From Deltaproteobacteria bacterium (GTDB taxonomy: Bacteria; Myxococcota; JACPTQ01): a stretch of 41,943 nucleotides of DNA. Each line of letters begins with the position of its first letter. Positions within the stretch are counted from its first letter, which is position 1. The notes under the pieces were generated by a model. The model saw nothing but the letters and a program-made list of their open reading frames with translations. It was not told the origin of the DNA and did no database searches. Below are positions 1 through 8,479 of this stretch, piece after piece. Made by a program: the position numbers and the translations under genes. The stretch covers positions 79,503 through 121,445 of the forward strand of contig JACPTQ010000014.1 in NCBI GenBank assembly GCA_016192705.1. Direction: 5' to 3'.

Positions 1-231
1 GTCCATTTGGGCCTTGAAATCGATCGCCTTTCGAAAGCAATCGACCATTTCCTTGGGAACTTGCGCCGCCATTGAATCCATCATCGCGTTGATCCCGCTG
101 TTAATGTCCATGAGCTCATAGACTTCGAACAGCTTTTTTCGCATCGCGGGCGACAACTCGCTCCCCTTCTCCGGCGCCACCTGGCACGCCAGCACACTCG
201 CGACCGCTATCCATCCAAGTTTCTTCATCAT
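1..231 (-). CDS. partial lipoprotein, possibly DUF2059-like (5' part only)
   Basis: The first 77 codons of a minus-strand gene that runs off the left edge of the window. It starts at ATG 231, behind AGGGGACAC, with a second ATG directly after. The N-terminus (MMKKLGWIAVASVLAC) is a typical lipoprotein signal with a VLAC lipobox. The following region (AMRKKLFEVYEL, then INAMMDSMAAQVPKEMVDCF) resembles the helical DUF2059 family seen in many proteobacterial secreted proteins. The family match is by eye on an incomplete sequence. The gene follows the FGE-like gene at 311-1591 in the same direction, with only a short repeat-containing gap between them, so the two may be cotranscribed. Confidence 0.6.
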   Translation of the reverse strand, partial: MMKKLGWIAVASVLACQVAPEKGSELSPAMRKKLFEVYELMDINSGINAMMDSMAAQVPKEMVDCFRKAIDFKAQMD

Positions 232-270
232 GTGTCCCCTATTCATTTTCTTCCTCCTCAGATCTCCATT

Positions 271-309
271 CCTCTGTGTCTCTGTGGTTTCTCTTCTCTT
301 TTTCTTCAT
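271..309. repeat. dispersed repeat, copy A (CTCTGTGTCTCTGTGGT type)
   Basis: Pyrimidine-rich on the plus strand. The 17-base core at 272-288 is identical to 17800-17816, inside pbpC. GTGGTTTCTCTTCTC at 284-298 is identical to 12872-12886, at the 3' end of the thioesterase gene. Copy A lies immediately downstream of the stop codon of the FGE-like gene. It resembles scattered repeats I recall from several bacterial phyla, but I cannot assign it to a named family. Confidence 0.65.
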
Positions 310-310
310 C

Positions 311-1591
311 TCACTTCGCGCACCGAAACCCAAGCCACGGCACACGATTCTCAGGATAGGTGTGGCTGCGATTGGTCGTCGTCGTAAAAAACGCGACTTC
401 GTATTTCCACGTGCCTCCGCGCATGATTCGACGCCCGCGCGGCGACGACGCCGGTCCCTTCGGGTTTTTCCGCGGCTCGTTTGGTAACGACCCATACGTG
501 TCCGGCGCCCACCAATCTTCGCACCACTCCCACGCGTTCCCCGCCATATCGAGCGCGCCGTAAGGGCTCGCGCCGCATTCAAAGCTCCCAACCGGCGACG
601 TGTATTTGTACCCATCGATCCCGTCACGCGTGTTCATGCATTCTCGCTTCAACACGTTGCCCCACGGCCATTTCCTCTCATCGGTCCCGCGCGCGGCCTT
701 TTCCCACTCCGCTTCCGTTGGGAGTCGCTTTCCCACAAACGCGCAGTAGTTTCGAGCGTCGGTCCAGCTCACCGAGACGACCGGCTGCGTCGCCCCACCG
801 AGCGTTGGGCTTCGATCGGTGAGCGAGGCCCGGCATTTTTTCGCGGCAACGCACTTTCGGTACTCTGCGTTCGACACCTCCAGCTTGTCGATGAAAAACG
901 CGTCGAGCGCCACGACGTGACGCGGGTCCTCGTCAAACTCGCCAAACTCCGAGCCCATCACGAATTCGCCAGCTGGCACGAACACCATCCCCGGCTCGTC
1001 ACGCGGCGGAGTGCCACGGTCGACTGGGGCTGTGTTTCGCGGCGGGCCTTGCGGCGGTGCCAGCATGCGGCGCACGAGCCAGCGCGTTATGAACCGCAGG
1101 TGGTGAAATCCGCACCCGAGCGTTTTCGCCGTTTCGATGTTGGGACAGCGCGCTGAGCCGAGCTCCGTGAGATAGATTTCGGCGTACTTATCCATTTCGC
1201 GAATCAGTTTTCCGTCGGCGCCGCGCTGCTCGAGCTCAATGTGGTAAACCCAGCCAGGCGCGTAGATCTTTTTTTGGACCGACAGCCGCCCGCCCCAACT
1301 CTCGACAGGCAGCGGCGCGCCCCGCAGCGCGAGTGCCCGCGACCCGGACGCCGCATGGTCGCCCGCGCCGTGGACGATTTCGTAGCCCGACAACTTGAGC
1401 GACGTCCTAAGCTCCGCCGTAAGCCCCGCGAGAAATCCCGGTGGAAGTGGCTCCCTTTGTTTCACCTCGGCGAGCGGCACAACGCGCGTGCGGCGAGCTG
1501 CGGTTGCGGCCATTAGGGAGTCTTGGCTTTTGGCGGATGCGCGGGTCGCGACCAGATTCAATACGGCCAGGGCGACAATTTGAAATCGCAT
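311..1591 (-). CDS. secreted SUMF1/FGE-fold protein, probably non-catalytic
   Basis: A 426-residue protein with an N-terminal signal peptide (MRFQIVALAVLNLVATRASA). Residues about 30-190 are an unassigned domain, followed by a Pro-rich linker. Residues about 200-426 form a formylglycine-generating-enzyme/SUMF1 fold: it opens with GMVFVPAGEFVMGS, then DKLEVSNAEY, RLPTEAEWEKAARG, GNAWEWCEDWW, and closes with RIMRGGTWK...WLGFRCAK. In true FGEs the segment after the RGGS(Y/W) motif carries the two redox cysteines. Here that segment (GGTWKYEVAFFTTTTNRSH) has none, so sulfatase activation is unlikely. Such domains are common in myxobacterial secreted and kinase-linked proteins, where their role is usually unknown. 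It lies 43 bases downstream of the transglycosylase gene in the same direction. Confidence 0.85.
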   Translation of the reverse strand: MRFQIVALAVLNLVATRASAKSQDSLMAATAARRTRVVPLAEVKQREPLPPGFLAGLTAELRTSLKLSGYEIVHGAGDHAASGSRALALRGAPLPVESWGGRLSVQKKIYAPGWVYHIELEQRGADGKLIREMDKYAEIYLTELGSARCPNIETAKTLGCGFHHLRFITRWLVRRMLAPPQGPPRNTAPVDRGTPPRDEPGMVFVPAGEFVMGSEFGEFDEDPRHVVALDAFFIDKLEVSNAEYRKCVAAKKCRASLTDRSPTLGGATQPVVSVSWTDARNYCAFVGKRLPTEAEWEKAARGTDERKWPWGNVLKRECMNTRDGIDGYKYTSPVGSFECGASPYGALDMAGNAWEWCEDWWAPDTYGSLPNEPRKNPKGPASSPRGRRIMRGGTWKYEVAFFTTTTNRSHTYPENRVPWLGFRCAK

Positions 1592-1634
1592 GGCGGCGAA
1601 CCGTAGTTCTCAGACGCGCAACCTGTCAATCGAA

Positions 1635-2339
1635 TTACAAAGAGATTTCGATAGAAGCCGACGGCCCTTCGATCTGCCAGAGCCGACCAAAGTAGCTCAG
1701 CATCTCGCGCTCGCCCCACTGGCTGCGAACTGAGCGGTAGACCGCCATGACGCGCTGCGCAAACGGGCCGGTCGCGACCGGGTCGCCCGCCGCGCGCCGC
1801 TCAGCGACTTTTTCGGGGCCGATGTTGTACGCCTCGAGCACCGTCTCGATGTCGCGGAACCGTTCGACGAGCTCGACAAAGTAGCGCGCGCCGACTTCGA
1901 CGTTGGTTGTCGCGTCAAACAACGCGTCAGGTCCGAGCCACGCAATCTCGTTGCGTCGCGCGACATGCACTCCGGTAATCGGTGCGATCTGCATCAAGCC
2001 GATGGCGCCGGCCCGCGAAACAACGCCCGCGCGATACGAACTCTCGACTTCGATGAGGCTCACTAAGAGAAGCGGGTCGACTCCGGTCGATTCGGCGCTC
2101 GCCAAAACCACCCGAACGACTTCGTCGGCCTCGGCTGGGGTGATTCCGATGGCGCGTCGGTGAACGAGCTCTCGGAAGCCTTTTGAAATCACGGTTGAAG
2201 TTGGCTGAACGCGCTTTGGGGGGGCCGCCTCCGCATACGCCTCTGACGGGCGTCGAAGCGTTGGACCAAGCGGCGCCGCGAACAGGGTCGTCGCAACGAC
2301 CCCGACTCCGAGGAGCACTCTGTTCGAACATCGCTTCAA
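1635..2339 (-). CDS. lytic transglycosylase, SLT domain
   Basis: A 234-residue exported murein lytic transglycosylase. An N-terminal hydrophobic signal (VLLGVGVVATTLFAAP) is followed by a family-1 SLT domain at about 65-215. The catalytic Glu (about residue 98) sits in IEVESSYRAGVVSRAGAIGL, followed by MQIAPITG and the late AYNIGP motif. The family cleaves the peptidoglycan glycan strand to form 1,6-anhydro-muropeptides. No in-frame ATG precedes the domain: the start is TTG at 2339, behind AAGGGAAG, or GTG at 2318. Either leaves a usable signal peptide. Confidence 0.85.
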   Translation of the reverse strand: MKRCSNRVLLGVGVVATTLFAAPLGPTLRRPSEAYAEAAPPKRVQPTSTVISKGFRELVHRRAIGITPAEADEVVRVVLASAESTGVDPLLLVSLIEVESSYRAGVVSRAGAIGLMQIAPITGVHVARRNEIAWLGPDALFDATTNVEVGARYFVELVERFRDIETVLEAYNIGPEKVAERRAAGDPVATGPFAQRVMAVYRSVRSQWGEREMLSYFGRLWQIEGPSASIEISL

Positions 2340-2462
2340 CCGGCCAACTTCCCTTTCTTTCGATTGTGTTTTACAACCACCCCCGCGTAGGCGGGTGTAG
2401 GTAGCTCATTTATAGCAGAAAACGCAACCCGAAGGGAAAAAATTAGGCGGCGAAATAATTAT

Positions 2463-5138
2463 CTATTGTTTATATGTAGTTACAGACGCTCTGGGCGTAG
2501 GTGGAAGCGGACGGAGGAAGAGATGGCTGCTTGATAAGTCTAGGGTTTCAGGTTTTGGATGGGCGGTCCAAAGCTGTCGAGCGAGGCTCGTTCGGATAAC
2601 AAAGGCAAACTTTACGCCCGCTCGTACGAGGGTCTCTTGGGCCTCGGCCGGTCGAGCAACACCGGCTGTGACGAAAATCCGTTGACCCAAGGCGCCGACT
2701 ATCGTCAGTGGCACGGCTCGGTCGGGTTGGAGTCCCCCAAGGTCGGCGGCGCGACCGCCGGTAATGAACTCCGACCCTTGCTTAAGCGCTTGAAGGCCAA
2801 CGGTTCCCGCGAAGTCGACGCCCCACGTTCCGACCCGTAGCTTCCCCTCGCGCGTAACGGCGACCGTCGGTGCGCCGGATCGCGGCGGGAACGCGATTTT
2901 CCCAGCGACCATCAGCCCGCTCGGGTTTTTCGGATCGGTCCGGCCGAGGTCGAGCGCCATCGAATAGCCTTCGACCCAGCCGGTCAGCGCGGGAGGCGGC
3001 TGCAACCCGGTCGACGGCTTGGGTTCTCCGGCGCCGTAACCTAACTCCGCGACAACTCGGTCGGGGGAAAGCGAAATAATCGTCAAGTCTTGGGAACCAG
3101 AGGCGGACCACGATGTTCGCATTGTTGCTTGGGCCCAGGCCGGGGGGATGCCGCCGCCGCCTGGGGGCAAGGTCGCCGCGGACCAGGACCTGCCGAGGAG
3201 GGGCGTCATGGCGTCGAGCCCCTTGCGGTAGGCGAGGTAAAAGAAATCGCGCGGGTCGGCGCGCGACAAATAGCGAGGGAATTTAAAAACTTGCGCCGGG
3301 TCGAGCTTTGTCGATTTGTACTTTTTGCCGACGGTGTCGAAGACCTTGAAGAATTCGAACGCGCAGTGCCACGGGTTCATGTCGAGGTGAATCGCGTAGA
3401 CGACGCCGGCGCGGCGCATCCCTTCGGCGAGAGTTTCGGCGGAAAGGCTCGGGCCGAACGCGTATATAAGGTAGCCGTCTTTGGTGACGCCGATGGCGGA
3501 GCGGTGGACGAAGATTGAATCGCCGCCCGGGAGCGCGTAACCCCAACGCTTTTGGCCGTGCGGGTTGAACTTGCCGTTTTCGACGAGCGCCGCGAGGTTT
3601 TGGCGAAGCGACTTGAATTCGCTCGGGATTTCTTTTGTTTTTGGCCACGTGAGAAACGCGATGTCGCCGTTCTCCTTGGTCGCGACGGTGCCGAGGCCGG
3701 GGACCGGATAGAGCATCGGCCTGCGGTCGACGACCATACCCGCCTTGCCGTGCATCGCTTGAAAACCGCCGTTGAAGGCGGCGACGAGGCGGCTCATCGT
3801 GTCGGGCTCGCGCGGGATGAGGCCGGTTCCTTTGTGGCCGGTCGTCGGTTGTGGATGTTCGGTGCCGGAGAGGATGTAAAGTTCGATTTGGCGGACGTCG
3901 ATGGCGGCGAGGACGACGCGCGCGTATTCGCGTTCTGGGTCGGTGCGGACGAACGATTTGTAAAAGGGGGGCGCGAAGCCGGGGCGCGTCGTGATGAGCG
4001 GTTCGCCGACGGGCGTCCAGGTGCCTTCGCCGGGGAGCGCGGACCGTTTCCATTTCGGGCTCTTCATGAGTGGGATGGGCGCGGGCGGCCAAGTGTCGTC
4101 GAAGCCGAGCAGCGGCGCGGATGCGGATGTGGAGGCGGGGGCGGCTGCGGCTGCGGGAGCGGTTGCGGGGGCGGCTGACTCGTCGTCCGTGGTTACGGAT
4201 GCGGAGGAGGCGTCGGCTGGTTTTGTCGAAAGGAGGCCGAGGCGGTTCATGAAGTTGCGGATGTCGTCCTGGGCGCGGTAGACGCGTTGCTCGAGCCAGG
4301 CGATGAATTCGTGGCCGATGAACGGCAGCTCGCGGACGGTGTTGACCGCCCATTGCACATGTTCCGTCGGCGTTTTGGTGCGCGGGATCGCTTCGAGGAT
4401 TTTCGCGCCGGTTTGTTCGCCGCTCGGTCTGACACGCGCGATTCGGGCTTTTTTGGAATCGTCGGTTGCGGTGACGACGAGGTCGGCGCCGTCAAAGGTG
4501 AGCGATACCGACGTCGGCGGATCCTTAAACTCGAAAATCGTTTCGCCGACGCCGCGCGGCGCGCCCGTTTTTTGCCAGTTGGAGATGCGGTTTTTGAGGC
4601 GTTCGATGAGCGGCCAACCGTTTGTGAGCGCGGGCGACTCGCCAGCGAAATCAAGCAGCGTAAGGCCTTGGAAGCGATCGGCGACGCGCGCGACAAACGC
4701 GAGGCGCGTCCCGTTCCACGCGATGACGCTTTCGTCGGCGGCTTCGGTTTGCGTGAGGTTAAGCGGCGTCGAGACGGCGAGCGGGTGGCCGTCGGGGTCG
4801 AAGCGAACACGCGCGCGGAAGAGGTCGTGATCGGCGGTGCCTTTCTTCGCGGCAAAGACGACGTCGCGCGGGCTGAAGATGCCGGGGAGCGTGTGCGGCG
4901 AGTTTGAAAGCGCGTGCGCCGAGTCTTGTTTGAGGTCGAGGCTAAACTGATTTCGAACGATGGCCGCGAAGGTTTCGCGCCAGTCATGCGAGAGCGAAAC
5001 TCGAATGCCCGTGGCGTCGTTGCCGCGCGCGGCGATAAAACCGAACGCGCACAGAACGACGACTTGTGTGGCGAGCCAGGTGCGATGGGGTCGCAGCGTC
5101 ACCCGGGGAAAGTGCCCGATGAGAGCGGGCGCGGTCAA
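2463..5138 (-). CDS. secreted protein with phosphodiester-glycosidase (NAGPA)-like domain
   Basis: An 891-residue protein with an N-terminal membrane or signal segment (LATQVVVLCAFGFIAA). Residues about 45-310 are an unassigned, probably beta-rich region. Residues about 315-345 are an Ala/Pro/Ser linker encoded by a G-rich hexanucleotide repeat. Residues about 395-640 resemble the phosphodiester-glycosidase/NAGPA domain: AAFNGGF, RPMLYPVPGLGT, IGVTKDGYLIYAFG, and AIHLDMNPWHC. The C-terminal 250 residues are unassigned. The family hydrolyses phosphodiester links on sugars. The start is TTG 5138, whose bases overlap the TGA of the PTS EIIB gene (TTGA), or GTG 5105 just before the hydrophobic segment. 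The coupling suggests a sugar-related role alongside the PTS. Domain assignment is by eye. Confidence 0.65.
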   Translation of the reverse strand: MTAPALIGHFPRVTLRPHRTWLATQVVVLCAFGFIAARGNDATGIRVSLSHDWRETFAAIVRNQFSLDLKQDSAHALSNSPHTLPGIFSPRDVVFAAKKGTADHDLFRARVRFDPDGHPLAVSTPLNLTQTEAADESVIAWNGTRLAFVARVADRFQGLTLLDFAGESPALTNGWPLIERLKNRISNWQKTGAPRGVGETIFEFKDPPTSVSLTFDGADLVVTATDDSKKARIARVRPSGEQTGAKILEAIPRTKTPTEHVQWAVNTVRELPFIGHEFIAWLEQRVYRAQDDIRNFMNRLGLLSTKPADASSASVTTDDESAAPATAPAAAAAPASTSASAPLLGFDDTWPPAPIPLMKSPKWKRSALPGEGTWTPVGEPLITTRPGFAPPFYKSFVRTDPEREYARVVLAAIDVRQIELYILSGTEHPQPTTGHKGTGLIPREPDTMSRLVAAFNGGFQAMHGKAGMVVDRRPMLYPVPGLGTVATKENGDIAFLTWPKTKEIPSEFKSLRQNLAALVENGKFNPHGQKRWGYALPGGDSIFVHRSAIGVTKDGYLIYAFGPSLSAETLAEGMRRAGVVYAIHLDMNPWHCAFEFFKVFDTVGKKYKSTKLDPAQVFKFPRYLSRADPRDFFYLAYRKGLDAMTPLLGRSWSAATLPPGGGGIPPAWAQATMRTSWSASGSQDLTIISLSPDRVVAELGYGAGEPKPSTGLQPPPALTGWVEGYSMALDLGRTDPKNPSGLMVAGKIAFPPRSGAPTVAVTREGKLRVGTWGVDFAGTVGLQALKQGSEFITGGRAADLGGLQPDRAVPLTIVGALGQRIFVTAGVARPAEAQETLVRAGVKFAFVIRTSLARQLWTAHPKPETLDLSSSHLFLRPLPPTPRASVTTYKQ
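4111..4175 (+). repeat. G-rich hexanucleotide array 1
   Basis: Imperfect tandem GCGGNT/GCGGGN units, G-rich on the plus strand. They lie inside the minus-strand gene at 2463-5138 and encode its Ala/Pro/Ser/Thr linker ahead of the glycosidase-like domain. Similar arrays occur at 6791, 16819, 25376 and 41860. Confidence 0.75.
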
Positions 5139-5416
5139 GATTCAGTGAGAATCTTGGTGATGCGGGCCATGTCGGCGTCGATGCCGATGCCAGTGAGGAA
5201 GGAGAGCGTTCGGAGTGCGGGTACGCCCGGAACGTCGGCGACTTGCGTGGTTGCGACGATGAGGTCGAAGCCGGGGGCTTTCGCGGCGACCTCGGAGGCT
5301 TTGCATTGGTCGACGCTGACGGCGATTCCGCGGGCGTGAAGCAGCTCTTCGAGTTTTTTGGCGACGACGGTCGATGTGGCGATGCCGGTTCCGCAGGCGA
5401 CGAGGATCTTTTTCAT
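5135..5416 (-). CDS. PTS galactitol-type EIIB component
   Basis: A 93-residue protein beginning MKKILVACGTGIATSTVVAKK. Cys8, in the CGTGIATST loop, is the expected phospho-acceptor of GatB/SgcB-type IIB proteins, and the length fits. It takes phosphate from EIIA and passes it to sugar bound by EIIC. The chosen ATG (5416) overlaps the TGA of the HPr-EI gene as ATGA. The frame stays open upstream, but that extension has no IIB character. The 3' end overlaps the start of the glycosidase-like gene. Confidence 0.92.
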   Translation of the reverse strand: MKKILVACGTGIATSTVVAKKLEELLHARGIAVSVDQCKASEVAAKAPGFDLIVATTQVADVPGVPALRTLSFLTGIGIDADMARITKILTES

Positions 5417-7080
5417 TTCGACTCGAGAGTGCGCGCGACATCGGGGAAGCGCAAGGGCGAGACGGAGAGGGCGTCGACGCCGAGCGACAAGAAATAATCG
5501 ATCGCGGCTGGGAGCGTCGCGGCCTCGCCGCAAATCGAGACTTCGCGATGGAAGCTCTTCGCGGCGGTTACGATCGCTGCGATCGCGTGCTTTACGTTGG
5601 GGTCGAGGACGTCGTCTGGCGTGAGGGTGTCGCGCGAGCGGCCCGTGAGCGATGCGGTCAAGTCGTTTGTGCCGATCGAGATGAACGCGGCGCGTGCTGC
5701 GATCGCGGAAGCAGCGTGGGCGCCGGCGGCCGATTCGATCATGGCGCCGATGGAGAGATCGGTAATGGCAAGATCCAAGTCGTTCGTTGACGCAACGAAC
5801 GGAACGAGTATCCGAACCCGGTCGCGCGGAAGCGCCGCGAGGGCGTTGAGCTGCGACGCGAGGACGTCTGGAAAGTGGCGAAGGCGCGCAATTCCGCGGG
5901 GTTCAGCGTCGCCGGGCAAGAACGCGACGATCTTGTCGCCGCCCGCGTCGAAGAGGCGAAAGGTAACGAGTTGCTCGCCGGACGAACAGAGCAGCTCGTT
6001 GTACACCGCGGCTTGCTCGTCGACGCTCGGCGCATGTCGATGTGACGCGAAAAGGAGCTCGGTGCGAACGAGGCCGATCCCGTCGGCGCCGAGGGCGAGC
6101 GCTTGCGCGGCTTCGGCAACCGACGCGACGTTGGCGCGAAGGGCGATCGGTCGGCGCGTTGGAAGATCGCCGATAACCGACGGCGTCGAGTCCTCCGAGA
6201 CATCGATCCATTCGTCATCGCGAAACGCGTGGAACGCGGTGTCGCTTACAACTTGGACGGGAAGTGCGACGGCGCGCGCGAGTATCACCGCATGGGCGAG
6301 CGGCGAAAGCGCGGTGGTCACAAAGCCGACGATGCCGCGCGCTCGGGCGTCCGCGACGGTCGCGGCGCCGAGGTGGCGCGTAACGAGAACCCACGGGCCC
6401 GGCGGCTCGGGCAACGAGGTGTCGCTGCGGTCGAGCGCCTCGAGCAGACGTTCCGCGATCTCCCGGACGTCAGCGGACTTGGCCTGGGTTCGCTCGTTTG
6501 CGGTCGCGGCGAGGCGCGCGGTGATCTCGTCGGCTGCGCGCACAATCGCTTCATCCATTCCTTGGCCGGCGCCCAACTGCGTTCGCACCGCGTCCGCGAG
6601 TCCACCTTCACCGGTGAGCAGGGCTTCCTGCGCCGCGAAAATCCCAGCGATGTCGATGTTGGTCGATTGTGCGAGAGCGGCGGCTCGTTTTCGCAACTCT
6701 TTGCGCACGTGATCGATCGCTGCGTCGATGTCTTGTTTTGGCGCGCGTCTCGGCGAGACCACACGGCGTGCGATAAAGGCGCGGCCCGTTGTGGAAGCGG
6801 GTGCGGATGCGGCTGCGGATGCGGGAGCGGGAGCGGTCAAGAGTGTGGCCAGCGCCGACGCGGCTGCGTCTTGGTCGGGACCCTCGATTTCGAGTATGAC
6901 GTTTGCGCCCGCGGGAACACCGAGCACCAGAATCTCTACGATCGCTTTTCCGTTAGCGGAGAGTTCGCCGAATCGTACCGTTACAGACGATTGAAACGAC
7001 TGCGCCGCGCGTACAAACGCATCCGCGGGTCGTGCGTGAAGCCCCGCATCCTTAGTCAGCGCAACATCAACTCGCTTCAT
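5413..7080 (-). CDS. HPr-Enzyme I fusion, PEP-protein phosphotransferase
   Basis: A 555-residue fusion. Residues 1-85 are HPr, with phospho-acceptor His15 in DAGLHARPA. Residues about 86-103 are an Ala/Pro/Ser linker encoded by a hexanucleotide repeat. Residues about 104-555 are Enzyme I: the phospho-His (about 263) is in SPLAHAVILAR, the PEP domain has GLVRTELLF and RLFDAGGDKIV, then MIES, SIGTNDLT and the catalytic Cys in SICGEAA. EI uses PEP to phosphorylate itself and then HPr. The EI part is about 450 residues, against about 570 in E. coli PtsI, with shortening mainly in the PEP-binding barrel, but the residues I can align are kept. It overlaps EIIC by 14 bases and EIIB by 4 and lies between them in one operon. 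Confidence 0.92.
   Translation of the reverse strand: MKRVDVALTKDAGLHARPADAFVRAAQSFQSSVTVRFGELSANGKAIVEILVLGVPAGANVILEIEGPDQDAAASALATLLTAPAPASAAASAPASTTGRAFIARRVVSPRRAPKQDIDAAIDHVRKELRKRAAALAQSTNIDIAGIFAAQEALLTGEGGLADAVRTQLGAGQGMDEAIVRAADEITARLAATANERTQAKSADVREIAERLLEALDRSDTSLPEPPGPWVLVTRHLGAATVADARARGIVGFVTTALSPLAHAVILARAVALPVQVVSDTAFHAFRDDEWIDVSEDSTPSVIGDLPTRRPIALRANVASVAEAAQALALGADGIGLVRTELLFASHRHAPSVDEQAAVYNELLCSSGEQLVTFRLFDAGGDKIVAFLPGDAEPRGIARLRHFPDVLASQLNALAALPRDRVRILVPFVASTNDLDLAITDLSIGAMIESAAGAHAASAIAARAAFISIGTNDLTASLTGRSRDTLTPDDVLDPNVKHAIAAIVTAAKSFHREVSICGEAATLPAAIDYFLSLGVDALSVSPLRFPDVARTLESK
6791..6836 (+). repeat. G-rich hexanucleotide array 2
   Basis: GCGGNTGCGGGA-type units, G-rich on the plus strand. 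On the coding (minus) strand they encode the Ala/Pro/Ser linker that joins the HPr and EI domains of the fusion protein. Confidence 0.75.
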
Positions 7081-8479
7081 GGACGCGCTTTACGTCGTGT
7101 CGCACCCACCACCACGACGCCGCAAAAACGATCGCCGAGCCGAGTGCGATCCAAAACTGCGATTTCGTCGGGTCAAAGAGTCGCAAGATGATCCACGGCA
7201 CGACGTGGCTTCCGAGCGCGATCCCCGACCACGCCGGGAAACTCGCCGCCTCCGCGACACCCGCGCCGGCAGCCGGATCCCAGCCCGCGGTTTTCGCAAC
7301 GGTCGTTGTGAGGTCGGCGAGGTCACTACCGATGTAGAGGATGGCGACGACGACGAGCGTCGAATTGAGGAGGCCGCGGACGAGATTCCCGCGTGCCGCT
7401 GCGACCGCCCAGATGATGTAGAAGGGAAGCGCCGCGAGATCGCCGAATGGGAGCATGCGGTTGCCGGGCAAGAGCACCGCGAGAAAGAGCGCGATGGGGA
7501 TGAGAATCAGCGCGACCGCCATGCCGGCTGGGTGGCCGATGACGACAGCGGCGTCGAGACCGACGTAGATATTTTCGCCCGGGAAGCGACGTCGAATGAA
7601 GTCGCGCGCGCCTTCGGCGATGGGGATGAGTCCCTCCATGAGGATGGCGACCATTTTCGGCAAGATGAAGAGGACGGCCGAGGTTGTGACGGCGACGCTG
7701 AGGAGATTCTTGATGTAGGTGCCCGCGCTGCCGCCCTTCGCGAGCGCGCCGTACCCGCCGAGTGCGCCGATGGCGAGGCCGAGCACGGCGCCGATGACGA
7801 GCGGTTCGCCGATGAGGCCGAGTCGCTTTCGCACGGTCTCGGGTGAAACGTCGAGTCGGGCGAGGCCTGGGACGCGCGCCCAGACGCGTTCGAGGGCGTA
7901 CATGAGCGGCGCCCAGTTGACCGTCTCCGTGTGCGGGAGCGAAATGCCGGGCAGGCCGAAGTGCTTTTCGACGGCGGGCGCGGTCCAGTCGGCGAGCTTG
8001 AAGATGATGACGGCGGTGAGGAGCGTTGCGGCAAGCGCGATCCAAAAGCTTTGGAACGCCGCGTAGACGAGCGCGCCGGTGTAAAGGAAGTGCCAGTAGT
8101 TCCAGATGTCGATGTCCATGGTGCGCGTCGTGCGCGTCGCGAGCATGATGATGTTGAGGACGATGATGCACGGGAAAAGGAGAAAGGCGATCGGGTAGGC
8201 GAACGAGGCTGAGGCGCCGACCGGCCAGCCGACATCGAGGACGTCGAGCCCCGTGCCGAGGACTTGGGAAAACGCTTTGGCTTGCGGGCCGACGGTTGTG
8301 ATGAGAAGGCCGATGATGAGTTGAACGCCGACGAAGCCGATGCCGACGGTGAGCCCGGCGCGAAAGGCGCGCGCGAAACCTTGGCGGAGCGTGAGGCCGA
8401 ACGCGAGGATGACGAACGGCATGAGGACCGGCGCGCCGAGACCGAGGATGTAGTTGAAGACCTGTTTGAGTTCGTTCAC
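7067..8479 (-). CDS. PTS galactitol-type EIIC permease
   Basis: A 470-residue polytopic inner-membrane protein of the GatC family. It begins MNELKQVFNYILGLGAPVLM and has about ten hydrophobic segments. A family-typical central region (PFVILAFGLTLRQGFARAFRAG, then GFVGVQLIIGLL) and a TMDIDIWNYWHFLYTGAL segment support the call. It binds and translocates the sugar, which is phosphorylated by EIIB. Family homology does not fix the substrate. The start is GTG 8479, whose bases overlap the EIIA stop (GTGA), behind AAGGGG. No polyol or tagatose-pathway enzyme lies alongside it. Confidence 0.92.
   Translation of the reverse strand: MNELKQVFNYILGLGAPVLMPFVILAFGLTLRQGFARAFRAGLTVGIGFVGVQLIIGLLITTVGPQAKAFSQVLGTGLDVLDVGWPVGASASFAYPIAFLLFPCIIVLNIIMLATRTTRTMDIDIWNYWHFLYTGALVYAAFQSFWIALAATLLTAVIIFKLADWTAPAVEKHFGLPGISLPHTETVNWAPLMYALERVWARVPGLARLDVSPETVRKRLGLIGEPLVIGAVLGLAIGALGGYGALAKGGSAGTYIKNLLSVAVTTSAVLFILPKMVAILMEGLIPIAEGARDFIRRRFPGENIYVGLDAAVVIGHPAGMAVALILIPIALFLAVLLPGNRMLPFGDLAALPFYIIWAVAAARGNLVRGLLNSTLVVVAILYIGSDLADLTTTVAKTAGWDPAAGAGVAEAASFPAWSGIALGSHVVPWIILRLFDPTKSQFWIALGSAIVFAASWWWVRHDVKRVHEAS

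Noticed and set aside
2380-2462. AT-rich stretch with TATAAAT ahead of the transglycosylase gene
   Set aside because: No -35 hexamer at suitable distance, so I did not call a promoter; a weak GC-rich hairpin nearby has no T-run.
5417-5533. A longer EIIB start at 5533
   Set aside because: The extra 39 residues are Arg-rich and antisense-like in composition; ATG 5416 gives the exact family length with ATGA coupling.
7079-7846. A plus-strand frame of 255 codons opposite EIIC
   Set aside because: Highly charged (Asp/Glu/Arg), a typical antisense product of a hydrophobic membrane protein gene.
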